A DNA stretch of 64,000 nt. It comes from Auanema rhodensis (Eukaryota; Nematoda; Chromadorea; Rhabditida; Rhabditidae). The notes beneath the pieces were generated by a model, which saw nothing but the letters and a program-made list of their open reading frames with translations, was not told where the DNA came from and made no database searches. This document shows positions 38,944 to 50,878 of the stretch, one piece after another. The position numbers were made by a program, and so were the translations under genes. Position 1 is the stretch's first letter. Each line of letters begins with the position of its first letter. Location: the NCBI GenBank assembly GCA_964057225.1, contig OZ059899.1, positions 19,724,501-19,788,500 of the forward strand, in the 5' to 3' direction.

Positions 38944-41900
38944 TTGAAAAATGATGCATTAGTGTATGTTGAGTTTCCATGTACACTCAACATTGCTTCC
39001 AAAAACATTTTGACAAAAATTTTTCCGAAAAATTTCGAAATAAATTCGCAAAAAGTAGATGTTTTTAGATTCCTTTTTTCAAGGCAAAGACGATGGACAA
39101 TGTTATTCAACGAAAAAATTAATTCTGCAGGGTGAAAATCGAGGATATAAGTGTGAACTTATATCAGTTGATATCTCGGTGCATTTTTAAGCTAGCGCAA
39201 ATCTGATAACACAGATCGACGCAGCTTAAAAATCCGCATCGAATGCATTATACAACATTGAGAAACGCATAATACAAAAATTAGTTATGATCGTTTGAAA
39301 AAAGATGCATTAGTGTATGTTGAGTTTCCATGTACACTCAACATTGCTTCCAAAAACATTTTTACAAAAATTTTTCCGAAAAATTTTAAAATAATTTCGC
39401 AAAGAGTAGGTGTTTTTAGATTCCTTTTTTCAAGGCAAAGACGATGGACAATGTTATTCAACGAAAAAATTAATTCTGCAGGGTGAAAATCGAGGATATA
39501 AGTGTGAACTTATATCAGTTGATATCTCGGTGCATTTTTAAGCTAGCGCAAATCTGATAACACAGATCGACGCAGCTTAAAAATCCGCATCGAATGCACT
39601 ATACTGCATTGAGAAACGCTTAATACAAAAGTTAGTTATGATCGTTTGAAAAATGATGCATTAGTGTATGTTGAGTTTCCATGTACACTCAACATTGCTT
39701 CCAAAAACATTTTGACAAAAATTTTTCCGAAAAATTTTAAAATAATTTCGCAAAGAGTAGGTGTTTTTAGATTCCTTTTTTCAAGGCAAAGACGATGGAC
39801 AATGTTATTCAACGAAAAAATTAATTCTGCAGGGTGAAAATCGAGGATATAAGTGTGAACTTATATCAGTTGATATCTCGGTGCATTTTTAAGCTAGCGC
39901 AAATCTGATAACACAGATCGATGCCGCTTAAAAATCCGCATCGAATGCACTATACTACATTGAGAAACGCTTGATACAAAAATTAGTTATGATCGTTTGA
40001 AAAAAGATGCATTAGTGTATGTTGAGTTTCCATGTACACTCAACATTGCTTCCAAAAACATTTTTACAAAAATTTTTCCGAAAAATTTCGAAATAATTTC
40101 GCAAAAAGTAGATGTTTTTAGATTCCTTTTTTCAAGGCAAAGACGATGGACATTGTTATTCAACGAAAAAATTGATTCTGCAGGGTGAAAATCGAGGATA
40201 TAAGTGTGAACTTATATCAGTTGATATCTCGGTGCATTTTTAAGCTAACTCAAATCTGATAACACAGATCGACGCAGCTTAAAAATCCGCATCGAATGCA
40301 CTATACTGCATTGAGAAACGCTTAATACAAAAGTTAGTTATGATCGTTTGAAAAATGATGCATTAGTGTATGTTGAGTTTCCATGTACACTCAACATTGC
40401 TTCCAAAAACATTTTGACAAAAATTTTTCCGAAAAATTTTAAAATAATTTCGCAAAGAGTAGGTGTTTTTAGATTCCTTTTTTCAAGGCAAAGACGATGG
40501 ACAATGTTATTCAACGAAAAAATTAATTCTGCAGGGTGAAAATCGAGGATATAAGTGTGAACTTATATCAGTTGATATCTCGGTGCATTTTTAAGCTAGC
40601 GCAAATCTGATAACACAGATCGACGCAGCTTAAAAATCCGCATCGAATGCATTATACGACATTGAGAAACGCTTAATACAAAAATTAGTTATGATCGTTT
40701 GAAAAAAGATGCATTAGTGTATGTTGAGTTTCCATGTACACTCAACATTGCTTCCAAAAACATTTTGACAAAAATTTTTCCGAAAAATTTCGAAAAAATT
40801 TCGCGAAAAGTAGATGTTTTTAGATTCCTTTTTTCAAGGCAAAGACGATGGACATTGTTATTCAACGAAAAAATTAATTCTGCAGGGTGAAAATCGAGGA
40901 TATAAGTGTGAACTTATATCAGTTGATATCTCGGTGCATTTTTAAGCTAGCGCAAATCTGATAACACAGATCGATGCCGCTTAAAAATCCGCATCGAATG
41001 CACTATACTACATTGAGAAACGCTTGATACAAAAATTAGTTATGATCGTTTGAAAAAAGATGCATTAGTGTATGTTGAGTTTCCATGTACACTCAACATT
41101 GCTTCCAAAAACATTTTGACAAAAATTTTTCCGAAAAATTTCGAAAAAATTTCGCGAAAAGTAGATGTTTTTAGATTCCTTTTTTCAAGGCAAAGACGAT
41201 GGACAATGTTATTCAACGAAAAAATTAATTCTGCAGGGTGAAAATCGAGGATATAAGTGTGAACTTATATCAGTTGATATCTCGGTGCATGTTTAAGCTA
41301 GCGCAAATCTGATAACACAGATCGACGCAGCTTAAAAATCCGCATCGAATGCATTATACGACATTGAGAAACGCTTAATACAAAAATTAGTTATGATCGT
41401 TTGAAAAATGATGCATTAGTGTATGTTGAGTTTCCATGTACACTCAACATTGCTTCCAAAAACATTTTGACAAAAATTTTTCCGAAAAATTTCGAAATAA
41501 ATTCGCAAAAAGTAGATGTTTTTAGATTCCTTTTTTCAAGGCAAAGACGATGGACAATGTTATTCAACGAAAAAATTAATTCTGCAGGGTGAAAATCGAG
41601 GATATAAGTGTGAACTTATATCAGTTGATATCTCGGTGCATTTTTAAGCTAGCGCAAATCTGATAACACAGATCGACGCAGCTTAAAAATCCGCATCGAA
41701 TGCATTATACAACATTGAGAAACGCATAATACAAAAATTAGTTATGATCGTTTGAAAAAAGATGCATTAGTGTATGTTGAGTTTCCATGTACACTCAACA
41801 TTGCTTCCAAAAACATTTTTACAAAAATTTTTCCGAAAAATTTTAAAATAATTTCGCAAAGAGTAGGTGTTTTTAGATTCCTTTTTTCAAGGCAAAGACG

Positions 41901-43857
41901 ATGGACAATGTTATTCAACGAAAAAATTAATTCTGCAGGGTGAAAATCGAGGATATAAGTGTGAACTTATATCAGTTGATATCTCGGTGCATTTTTAAGC
42001 TAGCGCAAATCTGATAACACAGATCGACGCAGCTTAAAAATCCGCATCGAATGCACTATACTGCATTGAGAAACGCTTAATACAAAAGTTAGTTATGATC
42101 GTTTGAAAAATGATGCATTAGTGTATGTTGAGTTTCCATGTACACTCAACATTGCTTCCAAAAACATTTTGACAAAAATTTTTCCGAAAAATTTTAAAAT
42201 AATTTCGCAAAGAGTAGGTGTTTTTAGATTCCTTTTTTCAAGGCAAAGACGATGGACAATGTTATTCAACGAAAAAATTAATTCTGCAGGGTGAAAATCG
42301 AGGATATAAGTGTGAACTTATATCAGTTGATATCTCGGTGCATTTTTAAGCTAGCGCAAATCTGATAACACAGATCGATGCCGCTTAAAAATCCGCATCG
42401 AATGCACTATACTACATTGAGAAACGCTTGATACAAAAATTAGTTATGATCGTTTGAAAAAAGATGCATTAGTGTATGTTGAGTTTCCATGTACACTCAA
42501 CATTGCTTCCAAAAACATTTTTACAAAAATTTTTCCGAAAAATTTCGAAATAATTTCGCAAAAAGTAGATGTTTTTAGATTCCTTTTTTCAAGGCAAAGA
42601 CGATGGACATTGTTATTCAACGAAAAAATTGATTCTGCAGGGTGAAAATCGAGGATATAAGTGTGAACTTATATCAGTTGATATCTCGGTGCATTTTTAA
42701 GCTAACTCAAATCTGATAACACAGATCGACGCAGCTTAAAAATCCGCATCGAATGCACTATACTGCATTGAGAAACGCTTAATACAAAAGTTAGTTATGA
42801 TCGTTTGAAAAATGATGCATTAGTGTATGTTGAGTTTCCATGTACACTCAACATTGCTTCCAAAAACATTTTGACAAAAATTTTTCCGAAAAATTTTAAA
42901 ATAATTTCGCAAAGAGTAGGTGTTTTTAGATTCCTTTTTTCAAGGCAAAGACGATGGACAATGTTATTCAACGAAAAAATTAATTCTGCAGGGTGAAAAT
43001 CGAGGATATAAGTGTGAACTTATATCAGTTGATATCTCGGTGCATTTTTAAGCTAGCGCAAATCTGATAACACAGATCGACGCAGCTTAAAAATCCGCAT
43101 CGAATGCATTATACGACATTGAGAAACGCTTAATACAAAAATTAGTTATGATCGTTTGAAAAAAGATGCATTAGTGTATGTTGAGTTTCCATGTACACTC
43201 AACATTGCTTCCAAAAACATTTTGACAAAAATTTTTCCGAAAAATTTCGAAAAAATTTCGCGAAAAGTAGATGTTTTTAGATTCCTTTTTTCAAGGCAAA
43301 GACGATGGACATTGTTATTCAACGAAAAAATTAATTCTGCAGGGTGAAAATCGAGGATATAAGTGTGAACTTATATCAGTTGATATCTCGGTGCATTTTT
43401 AAGCTAGCGCAAATCTGATAACACAGATCGATGCCGCTTAAAAATCCGCATCGAATGCACTATACTACATTGAGAAACGCTTGATACAAAAATTAGTTAT
43501 GATCGTTTGAAAAAAGATGCATTAGTGTATGTTGAGTTTCCATGTACACTCAACATTGCTTCCAAAAACATTTTGACAAAAATTTTTCCGAAAAATTTCG
43601 AAAAAATTTCGCGAAAAGTAGATGTTTTTAGATTCCTTTTTTCAAGGCAAAGACGATGGACAATGTTATTCAACGAAAAAATTAATTCTGCAGGGTGAAA
43701 ATCGAGGATATAAGTGTGAACTTATATCAGTTGATATCTCGGTGCATGTTTAAGCTAGCGCAAATCTGATAACACAGATCGACGCAGCTTAAAAATCCGC
43801 ATCGAATGCATTATACGACATTGAGAAACGCTTAATACAAAAATTAGTTATGATCGT
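38944..43857 (+). repeat. 7-monomer higher-order repeat, two copies (2457 bp)
   Basis: N-F-G-D-G-R2-R occupies 38944-41400 and repeats at 41401-43857. Both copies carry the rare linker gcattatacaacattg with acgcataat before F, the D-to-G hybrid F, tatacgacattg before R2, acattgtta in R2, and gcatgtttaag after R. The linkers before the two N copies differ (cgctcaatac with aaaagtta before the first, tatacgacattg before the second), so the duplicated unit starts close to the N start. The next monomer after the second copy is V rather than N, which sets the right edge. Confidence 0.92.
39295..39645 (+). repeat. F-type hybrid monomer, D 5' part joined to G 3' part
   Basis: The 5' part has the K-start and acatttttac of D. 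The 3' part has ttttaaaat, gcaaagag and taggtg of G. The switch lies in the A/T-rich stretch between about 39365 and 39386. The same hybrid is at 41752, as part of the duplicated 7-monomer block, so the exchange came before that duplication. Confidence 0.85.
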
Positions 43858-45964
43858 TTGAAAAATGATGCATTAGTGTATGTTGAGTTTCCATGTACAC
43901 TCAACATTGCTTCCAAAAACATTTTGACAAAAATTTTTCCGAAAAATTTCAAAATAATTTCGCGAAAAGTAGATGTTTTTAGATTCCTTCTTTCAAGGCA
44001 AAGACGATGGACAATGTTATTCAACGAAAAAATTAATTCTGCAGGGTGAAAATCGAGGATATAAGTGGGAACTTTATATCAGTTGATATCTCTGTGCATT
44101 TTTAAGCTAGCGCAAATCTGATAACACAGATCGACGCAGCTTAAAAATCCGCATCGAATGCACTATACTACATTGAGAAACGCTTAATACAAAAATTAGT
44201 TATGATCGTTTGAAAAAAGATGCATTAGTGTATGTTGAGTTTCCATGTACACTCAACATTGCTTCCAAAAACATTTTGACAAAAATTTTTCCGAAAAATT
44301 TCAAAATAATTTCGCAAAAAGTAGATGTTTTTAGATTCCTTTTTTCACGGCAAAGACGATGGACAAAGTTATTCAACGAAAAAATTAATTCTGCAGGGTG
44401 AAAATCGAGGATATAAGTGTGAACTTATATCAGTTGATATCTCGGTGCATTTTTAAGCTAGCGCAAATCTGATAACACAGATCGACGCAGCTTAAAAATC
44501 CGCATCGAATGCACTATACTACATTGAGAAACGCTTAATACAAAAATTAGTTATGATCGTTTGAAAAATGATGCATTAGTGTATGTTGAGTTTCCATGTA
44601 CACTCAACATTGCTTCCAAAAACATTTTGACAAAAATTTTTCCGAAAAATTTCAAAATAATTTCGCGAAAAGTAGATGTTTTTAGATTCCTTCTTTCAAG
44701 GCAAAGACGATGGACAATGTTATTCAACGAAAAAATTAATTCTGCAGGGTGAAAATCGAGGATATAAGTGTGAACTTATATCAGTTGATATCTCGGTGCA
44801 TTTTTAAGCTAGCGCAAATCTGATAACACAGATCGACGCAGCTTAAAAATCCGCATCGAATGCACTATACTACATTGAGAAACGCTTAATACAAAAATTA
44901 GTTATGATCGTTTGAAAAAAGATGCATTAGTGTATGTTGAGTTTCCATGTACACTCAACATTGCTTCCAAAAACATTTTGACAAAAATTTTTCCGAAAAA
45001 TTTCAAAATAATTTCGCAAAAAGTAGATGTTTTTAGATTCCTTTTTTCACGGCAAAGACGATGGACAAAGTTATTCAACGAAAAAATTAATTCTGCAGGG
45101 TGAAAATCGAGGATATAAGTGTGAACTTATATCAGTTGATATCTCGGTGCATTTTTAAGCTAGCGCAAATCTGATAACACAGATCGACGCAGCTTAAAAA
45201 TCCGCATCGAATGCACTATACTACATTGAGAAACGCTTAATACAAAAATTAGTTATGATCGTTTGAAAAATGATGCATTAGTGTATGTTGAGTTTCCATG
45301 TACACCCAACATAGCTTCCAAAAACATTTTGACAAAAATGTTTCCGAAAAATTTCGAAACAATTTCGCAAAAAGTAGATGTTTTTAGATTCCTTTTTTCA
45401 CGGCAAAGACGATGGACAAAGTTATTCAACGAAAAAATTAATTCTGCAGGGTGAAAATCGAGGATATAAGTGTGAACTTATATCAGTTGATATCTCGGTG
45501 CATGTTTAAGCTAGCGCAAATCTGATAACACAGATCGACGCAGCTTAAAAATCCGCATCGAATGCACTATACTACATTGAGAAACGCTTAATACAAAAAT
45601 TAGTTATGATCGTTTGAAAAAAGATGCATTAGTGTATGTTGAGTTTCCATGTACACTCAACATTGCTTCCAAAAACATTTTGACAAAAATTTTTCCGAAA
45701 AATTTCAAAATAATTTCGCAAAAAGTAGATGTTTTTAGATTCCTTTTTTCACGGCAAAGACGATGGACAAAGTTATTCAACGAAAAAATTAATTCTGCAG
45801 GGTGAAAATCGAGGATATAAGTGTGAACTTATATCAGTTGATATCTCGGTGCATTTTTAAGCTAGCGCAAATCTGATAACACAGATCGACGCAGCTTAAA
45901 AATCCGCATCGAATGCACTATACTACATTGAGAAACGCTTAATACAAAAATTAGTTATGATCGT
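43858..45964 (+). repeat. V-K-V-K-T-K segment with an odd-length monomer
   Basis: V (cgcgaaaag with ccttctttc) and K alternate, then T-K. The first V copy is 352 bp long. T (45263) has acacccaac, atgtttccg and gaaacaattt. The alternation means every second monomer is K, a 702-bp register that continues to about 58.9 kb after an intervening block. Confidence 0.88.
44061..44097 (+). repeat. Private variant patch: +1 base and two substitutions
   Basis: This monomer reads agtgggaacttta where others read agtgtgaactta, so it has a t-to-g change at 44068 and one extra t in 44073-44075. It also reads tctctgtgc for tctcggtgc at 44093. This is the only length change in the first 52.8 kb. It leaves the gatataagt hairpin with one bulged base and changes the loop gtga to ggga, which still fits the GNRA pattern. 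The same three changes recur 8,776 bp downstream. Confidence 0.93.
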
Positions 45965-48900
45965 TTGAAAAATGATGCATTAGTGTATGTTGAGTTTCCA
46001 TGTACACTCAACATTGCTTCCAAAAACATTTTGACAAAAATTTTTCCGAAAAATTTCAAAATAATTTCGCAAAAAGTAGAAGTTTTTAGATTCCTTCTTT
46101 CAAGGCAAAGACGATGGACAATGTTATTCAACGAAAAAATTAATTCTGCAGGGTGAAAATCGAGGATATAAGTGTGAACTTATATCAGTTGATATCTCGG
46201 TGCATGTTTAAGCTAGCGCAAATCTGATAACACAGATCGACGCAGCTTAAAAATCCGCATCAAATGCACTATACTACATTGAGAAACGCTTAATACAAAA
46301 ATTAGTTATGATCGTTTGAAAAAAGATGCATTAGTGTATGTTGAGTTTCCATGTACACTCAACATTGCTTCCAAAAACATTTTGACAAAAATTTTTCCGA
46401 AAAATTTCAAAATAATTTCGCAAAAAGTAGATGTTTTTAGATTCCTTCTTTCAAGGCAAAGACGATGGACAATGTTATTCAACGAAAAAATTAATTCTGC
46501 AGGGTGAAAATCGAGGATATAAGTGTGAACTTATATCAGTTGATATCTCGGTGCATGTTTAAGCTAGCGCAAATCTGATAACACAGATCGACGCAGCTTA
46601 AAAATCCGCATCGAATGCACTATACTACATTGAGAAACGCTTAATACAAAAATTAGTTATGATCGTTTGAAAAAAGATGCATTAGTGTATGTTGAGTTTC
46701 CATGTACACTCAACATTGCTTCCAAAAACATTTTGACAAAAATTTTTCCGAAAAATTTCGAAAAAATTTCGCGAAAAGTAGATGTTTTTAGATTCCTTTT
46801 TTCAAGGCAAAGACGATGGACAATGTTATTCAACGAAAAAATTAATTCTCCAGGGTGAAAATCGAGGATATAAGTGTGAACTTATATCAGTTGATATCTC
46901 GGTGCATTTTTAAGCTAGCGCAAATCTGATAACACAGATCGACGCAGCCTAAAAATCCGCATCGAATGCACTATACTACATTGAGAAACGCTTAATACAA
47001 AAATTAGTTATGATCGTTTGAAAAATGATGCATTAGTGTATGTTGAGTTTCCATGTACACTCAACATAGCTTCCAAAAACATTTTGACAAAAATTTTTCC
47101 GAAAAATTTCGAAAAAATTTCGCGAAAAGTAGATGTTTTTAGATTCCTTTTTTCAAGGCAAAGACGATGGACAATGTTATTCAACGAAAAAATTAATTCT
47201 CCAGGGTGAAAATCGAGGATATAAGTGTGAACTTATATCAGTTGATATCTCGGTGCAATTTTAAGCTAGCGCAAATCTGATAATACAGATCGACGCAGCT
47301 TAAAAATCCGCATCGAATGCACTATACTGCATTGAGAAACGCTTAATACAAAAGTTAGTTATGATCGTTTGAAAAATGATGCATTAGTGTATGTTGAGTT
47401 TCCATGTACACTCAACATTGCTTCCAAAAACATTTTGACAAAAATTTTTCCGAAAAATTTCGAAATAAATTCGCAAAAAGTAGATGTTTTTAGATTCCTT
47501 TTTTCAAGGCAAAGACGATGGACAATGTTATTCAACGAAAAAATTAATTCTGCAGGGTGAAAATCGAGGATATAAGTGTGAACTTATATTAGTTGATATC
47601 TCGGTGCATTTTTAAGCTAGCGCAAATCTGATAACACAGATCGACGCAGCTTAAAAATCCGCATCGAATGCACTATACTGCATTGAGAAACGCTTAATAC
47701 AAAAGTTAGTTATGATCGTTTGAAAAATGATGCATTAGTGTATGTTGAGTTTCCATGTACACTCAACATTGCTTCCAAAAACATTTTGACAAAAATTTTT
47801 CCGAAAAATTTTAAAATAATTTCGCAAAGAGTAGGTGTTTTTAGATTCCTTTTTTCAAGGCAAAGACGATGGACAATGTTATTCAACGAAAAAATTAATT
47901 CTGCAGGGTGAAAATCGAGGATATAAGTGTGAACTTATATCAGTTGATATCTCGGTGCATTTTTAAGCTAGCGCAAATCTGATAACACAGATCGATGCCG
48001 CTTAAAAATCCGCATCGAATGCACTATACTACATTGAAAAACGCATGATACAAAAATTAGTTATGATCGTTTGAAAAAAGATGCATTAGTGTATGTTGAG
48101 TTTCCATGTACACTCAACATTGCTTCCAAAAACATTTTTACAAAAATTTTTCCGAAAAATTTCGAAATAATTTCGCAAAAAGTAGATGTTTTTAGATTTC
48201 TTTTTTCAAGGCAAAGACGATGGACATTGTTATTCAACGAAAAAATTGATTCTGCAGGGTGAAAATCGAGGATATAAGTGTGAACTTATATCAGTTGATA
48301 TCTCGGTGCATTTTTAAGCTAACTCAAATCTGATAACACAGATCGACGCAGCTTAAAAATCCGCATCGAATGCACTATACTGCATTGAGAAACGCTTAAT
48401 ACAAAAGTTAGTTATGATCGTTTGAAAAATGATGCATTAGTGTATGTTGAGTTTCCATGTACACTCAACATTGCTTCCAAAAACATTTTGACAAAAATTT
48501 TTCCGAAAAATTTTAAAATAATTTCGCAAAGAGTAGGTGTTTTTAGATTCCTTTTTTCAAGGCAAAGACGATGGACAAAGTTATTCAACGAAAAAATTAA
48601 TTCTGCAGGGTGAAAATCGAGGATATAAGTGTGAACTTATATCAGTTGATATCTCGGTGCATTTTTAAGCTAGCGCAAATCTGATAACACAGATCGACGC
48701 AGCTTAAAAATCCGCATCGAATGCACTATACTACATTGAGAAACGCTTAATACAAAAGTTAGTTATGATCGTTTGAAAAATGATGCATTAGTGTATGTTG
48801 AGTTTCCATGTACACTCAACATTGCTTCCAAAAACATTTTGACAAAAATTTTTCCGAAAAATTTTAAAATAATTTCGCAAAGAGTGGGTGTTTTTAGATT

Positions 48901-50878
48901 CCTTTTTTCAAGGCAAAGACGATGGACAATGTTATTCAACGAAAAAATTAATTCTGCAGGGTGAAAATCGAGGATATAAGTGTGAACTTATATCAGTTGA
49001 TATCTCGGTGCATTTTTAAGCTAGCGCAAATCTGATAACACAGATCGACGCAGCTTAACAATCCGCATCGAATGCACTATACTACATTGAGAAACGCTTA
49101 GTACAAAAATTAGTTATGATCGTTTGAAAAATGATGCATTAGTGTATGTTGAGTTTCCATGTACACTCAACATTGCTTCCAAAAACATTTTGACAAAAAT
49201 TTTTCCGAAAAATTTCAAAATAATTTCGCAAAAAGTAGAAGTTTTTAGATTCCTTCTTTCAAGGCAAAGACGATGGACAATGTTATTCAACGAAAAAATT
49301 AATTCTGCAGGGTGAAAATCGAGGATATAAGTGTGAACTTATATCAGTTGATATCTCGGTGCATGTTTAAGCTAGCGCAAATCTGATAACACAGATCGAC
49401 GCAGCTTAAAAATCCGCATCAAATGCACTATACTACATTGAGAAACGCTTAATACAAAAATTAGTTATGATCGTTTGAAAAAAGATGCATTAGTGTATGT
49501 TGAGTTTCCATGTACACTCAACATTGCTTCCAAAAACATTTTGACAAAAATTTTTCCGAAAAATTTCAAAATAATTTCGCAAAAAGTAGATGTTTTTAGA
49601 TTCCTTCTTTCAAGGCAAAGACGATGGACAATGTTATTCAACGAAAAAATTAATTCTGCAGGGTGAAAATCGAGGATATAAGTGTGAACTTATATCAGTT
49701 GATATCTCGGTGCATGTTTAAGCTAGCGCAAATCTGATAACACAGATCGACGCAGCTTAAAAATCCGCATCGAATGCACTATACTACATTGAGAAACGCT
49801 TAATACAAAAATTAGTTATGATCGTTTGAAAAAAGATGCATTAGTGTATGTTGAGTTTCCATGTACACTCAACATTGCTTCCAAAAACATTTTGACAAAA
49901 ATTTTTCCGAAAAATTTCGAAAAAATTTCGCGAAAAGTAGATGTTTTTAGATTCCTTTTTTCAAGGCAAAGACGATGGACAATGTTATTCAACGAAAAAA
50001 TTAATTCTCCAGGGTGAAAATCGAGGATATAAGTGTGAACTTATATCAGTTGATATCTCGGTGCATTTTTAAGCTAGCGCAAATCTGATAACACAGATCG
50101 ACGCAGCCTAAAAATCCGCATCGAATGCACTATACTACATTGAGAAACGCTTAATACAAAAATTAGTTATGATCGTTTGAAAAATGATGCATTAGTGTAT
50201 GTTGAGTTTCCATGTACACTCAACATAGCTTCCAAAAACATTTTGACAAAAATTTTTCCGAAAAATTTCGAAAAAATTTCGCGAAAAGTAGATGTTTTTA
50301 GATTCCTTTTTTCAAGGCAAAGACGATGGACAATGTTATTCAACGAAAAAATTAATTCTCCAGGGTGAAAATCGAGGATATAAGTGTGAACTTATATCAG
50401 TTGATATCTCGGTGCAATTTTAAGCTAGCGCAAATCTGATAATACAGATCGACGCAGCTTAAAAATCCGCATCGAATGCACTATACTGCATTGAGAAACG
50501 CTTAATACAAAAGTTAGTTATGATCGTTTGAAAAATGATGCATTAGTGTATGTTGAGTTTCCATGTACACTCAACATTGCTTCCAAAAACATTTTGACAA
50601 AAATTTTTCCGAAAAATTTCGAAATAAATTCGCAAAAAGTAGATGTTTTTAGATTCCTTTTTTCAAGGCAAAGACGATGGACAATGTTATTCAACGAAAA
50701 AATTAATTCTGCAGGGTGAAAATCGAGGATATAAGTGTGAACTTATATTAGTTGATATCTCGGTGCATTTTTAAGCTAGCGCAAATCTGATAACACAGAT
50801 CGACGCAGCTTAAAAATCCGCATCGAATGCACTATACTGCATTGAGAAACGCTTAATACAAAAGTTAGTTATGATCGT
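45965..50878 (+). repeat. 9-monomer higher-order repeat, one full and one overlapping copy (3159 bp)
   Basis: E-L-S-S-N-G-D-G-G at 45965-49123 is followed by E-L-S-S-N-G-D-G from 49124 on. Rare marks repeat at the 3159-bp offset: catcaaatgc after E, cagcctaaa after the first S, and acttatattag in N. The first copy has private changes not shared by the second: cattgaaaaacgcatgatac at about 48035, agatttctttt at about 48197, and acaaagtta in its second G (48422). The E-L-S-S-N-G string returns at 62112 as the window ends. Confidence 0.9.

Larger units (their letters stand above)
41974..46447 (+). repeat. Segmental duplication, upstream copy (about 4.47 kb)
   Basis: Matches 50750-55223 at an offset of 8,776 bp, which is 25 monomers plus one inserted base. 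The shared monomer order is G-D-G-R2-R-V-K-V-K-T-K-E plus the start of the next copy. The left limit is the last mismatch seen (atcag here, attag downstream at 41973/50749). The right limit is the first mismatch in the following monomer (ccttc here, ccttt downstream at 46448/55224). The private 352-bp monomer lies inside. I compared type strings and rare markers, not every base. Confidence 0.88.
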
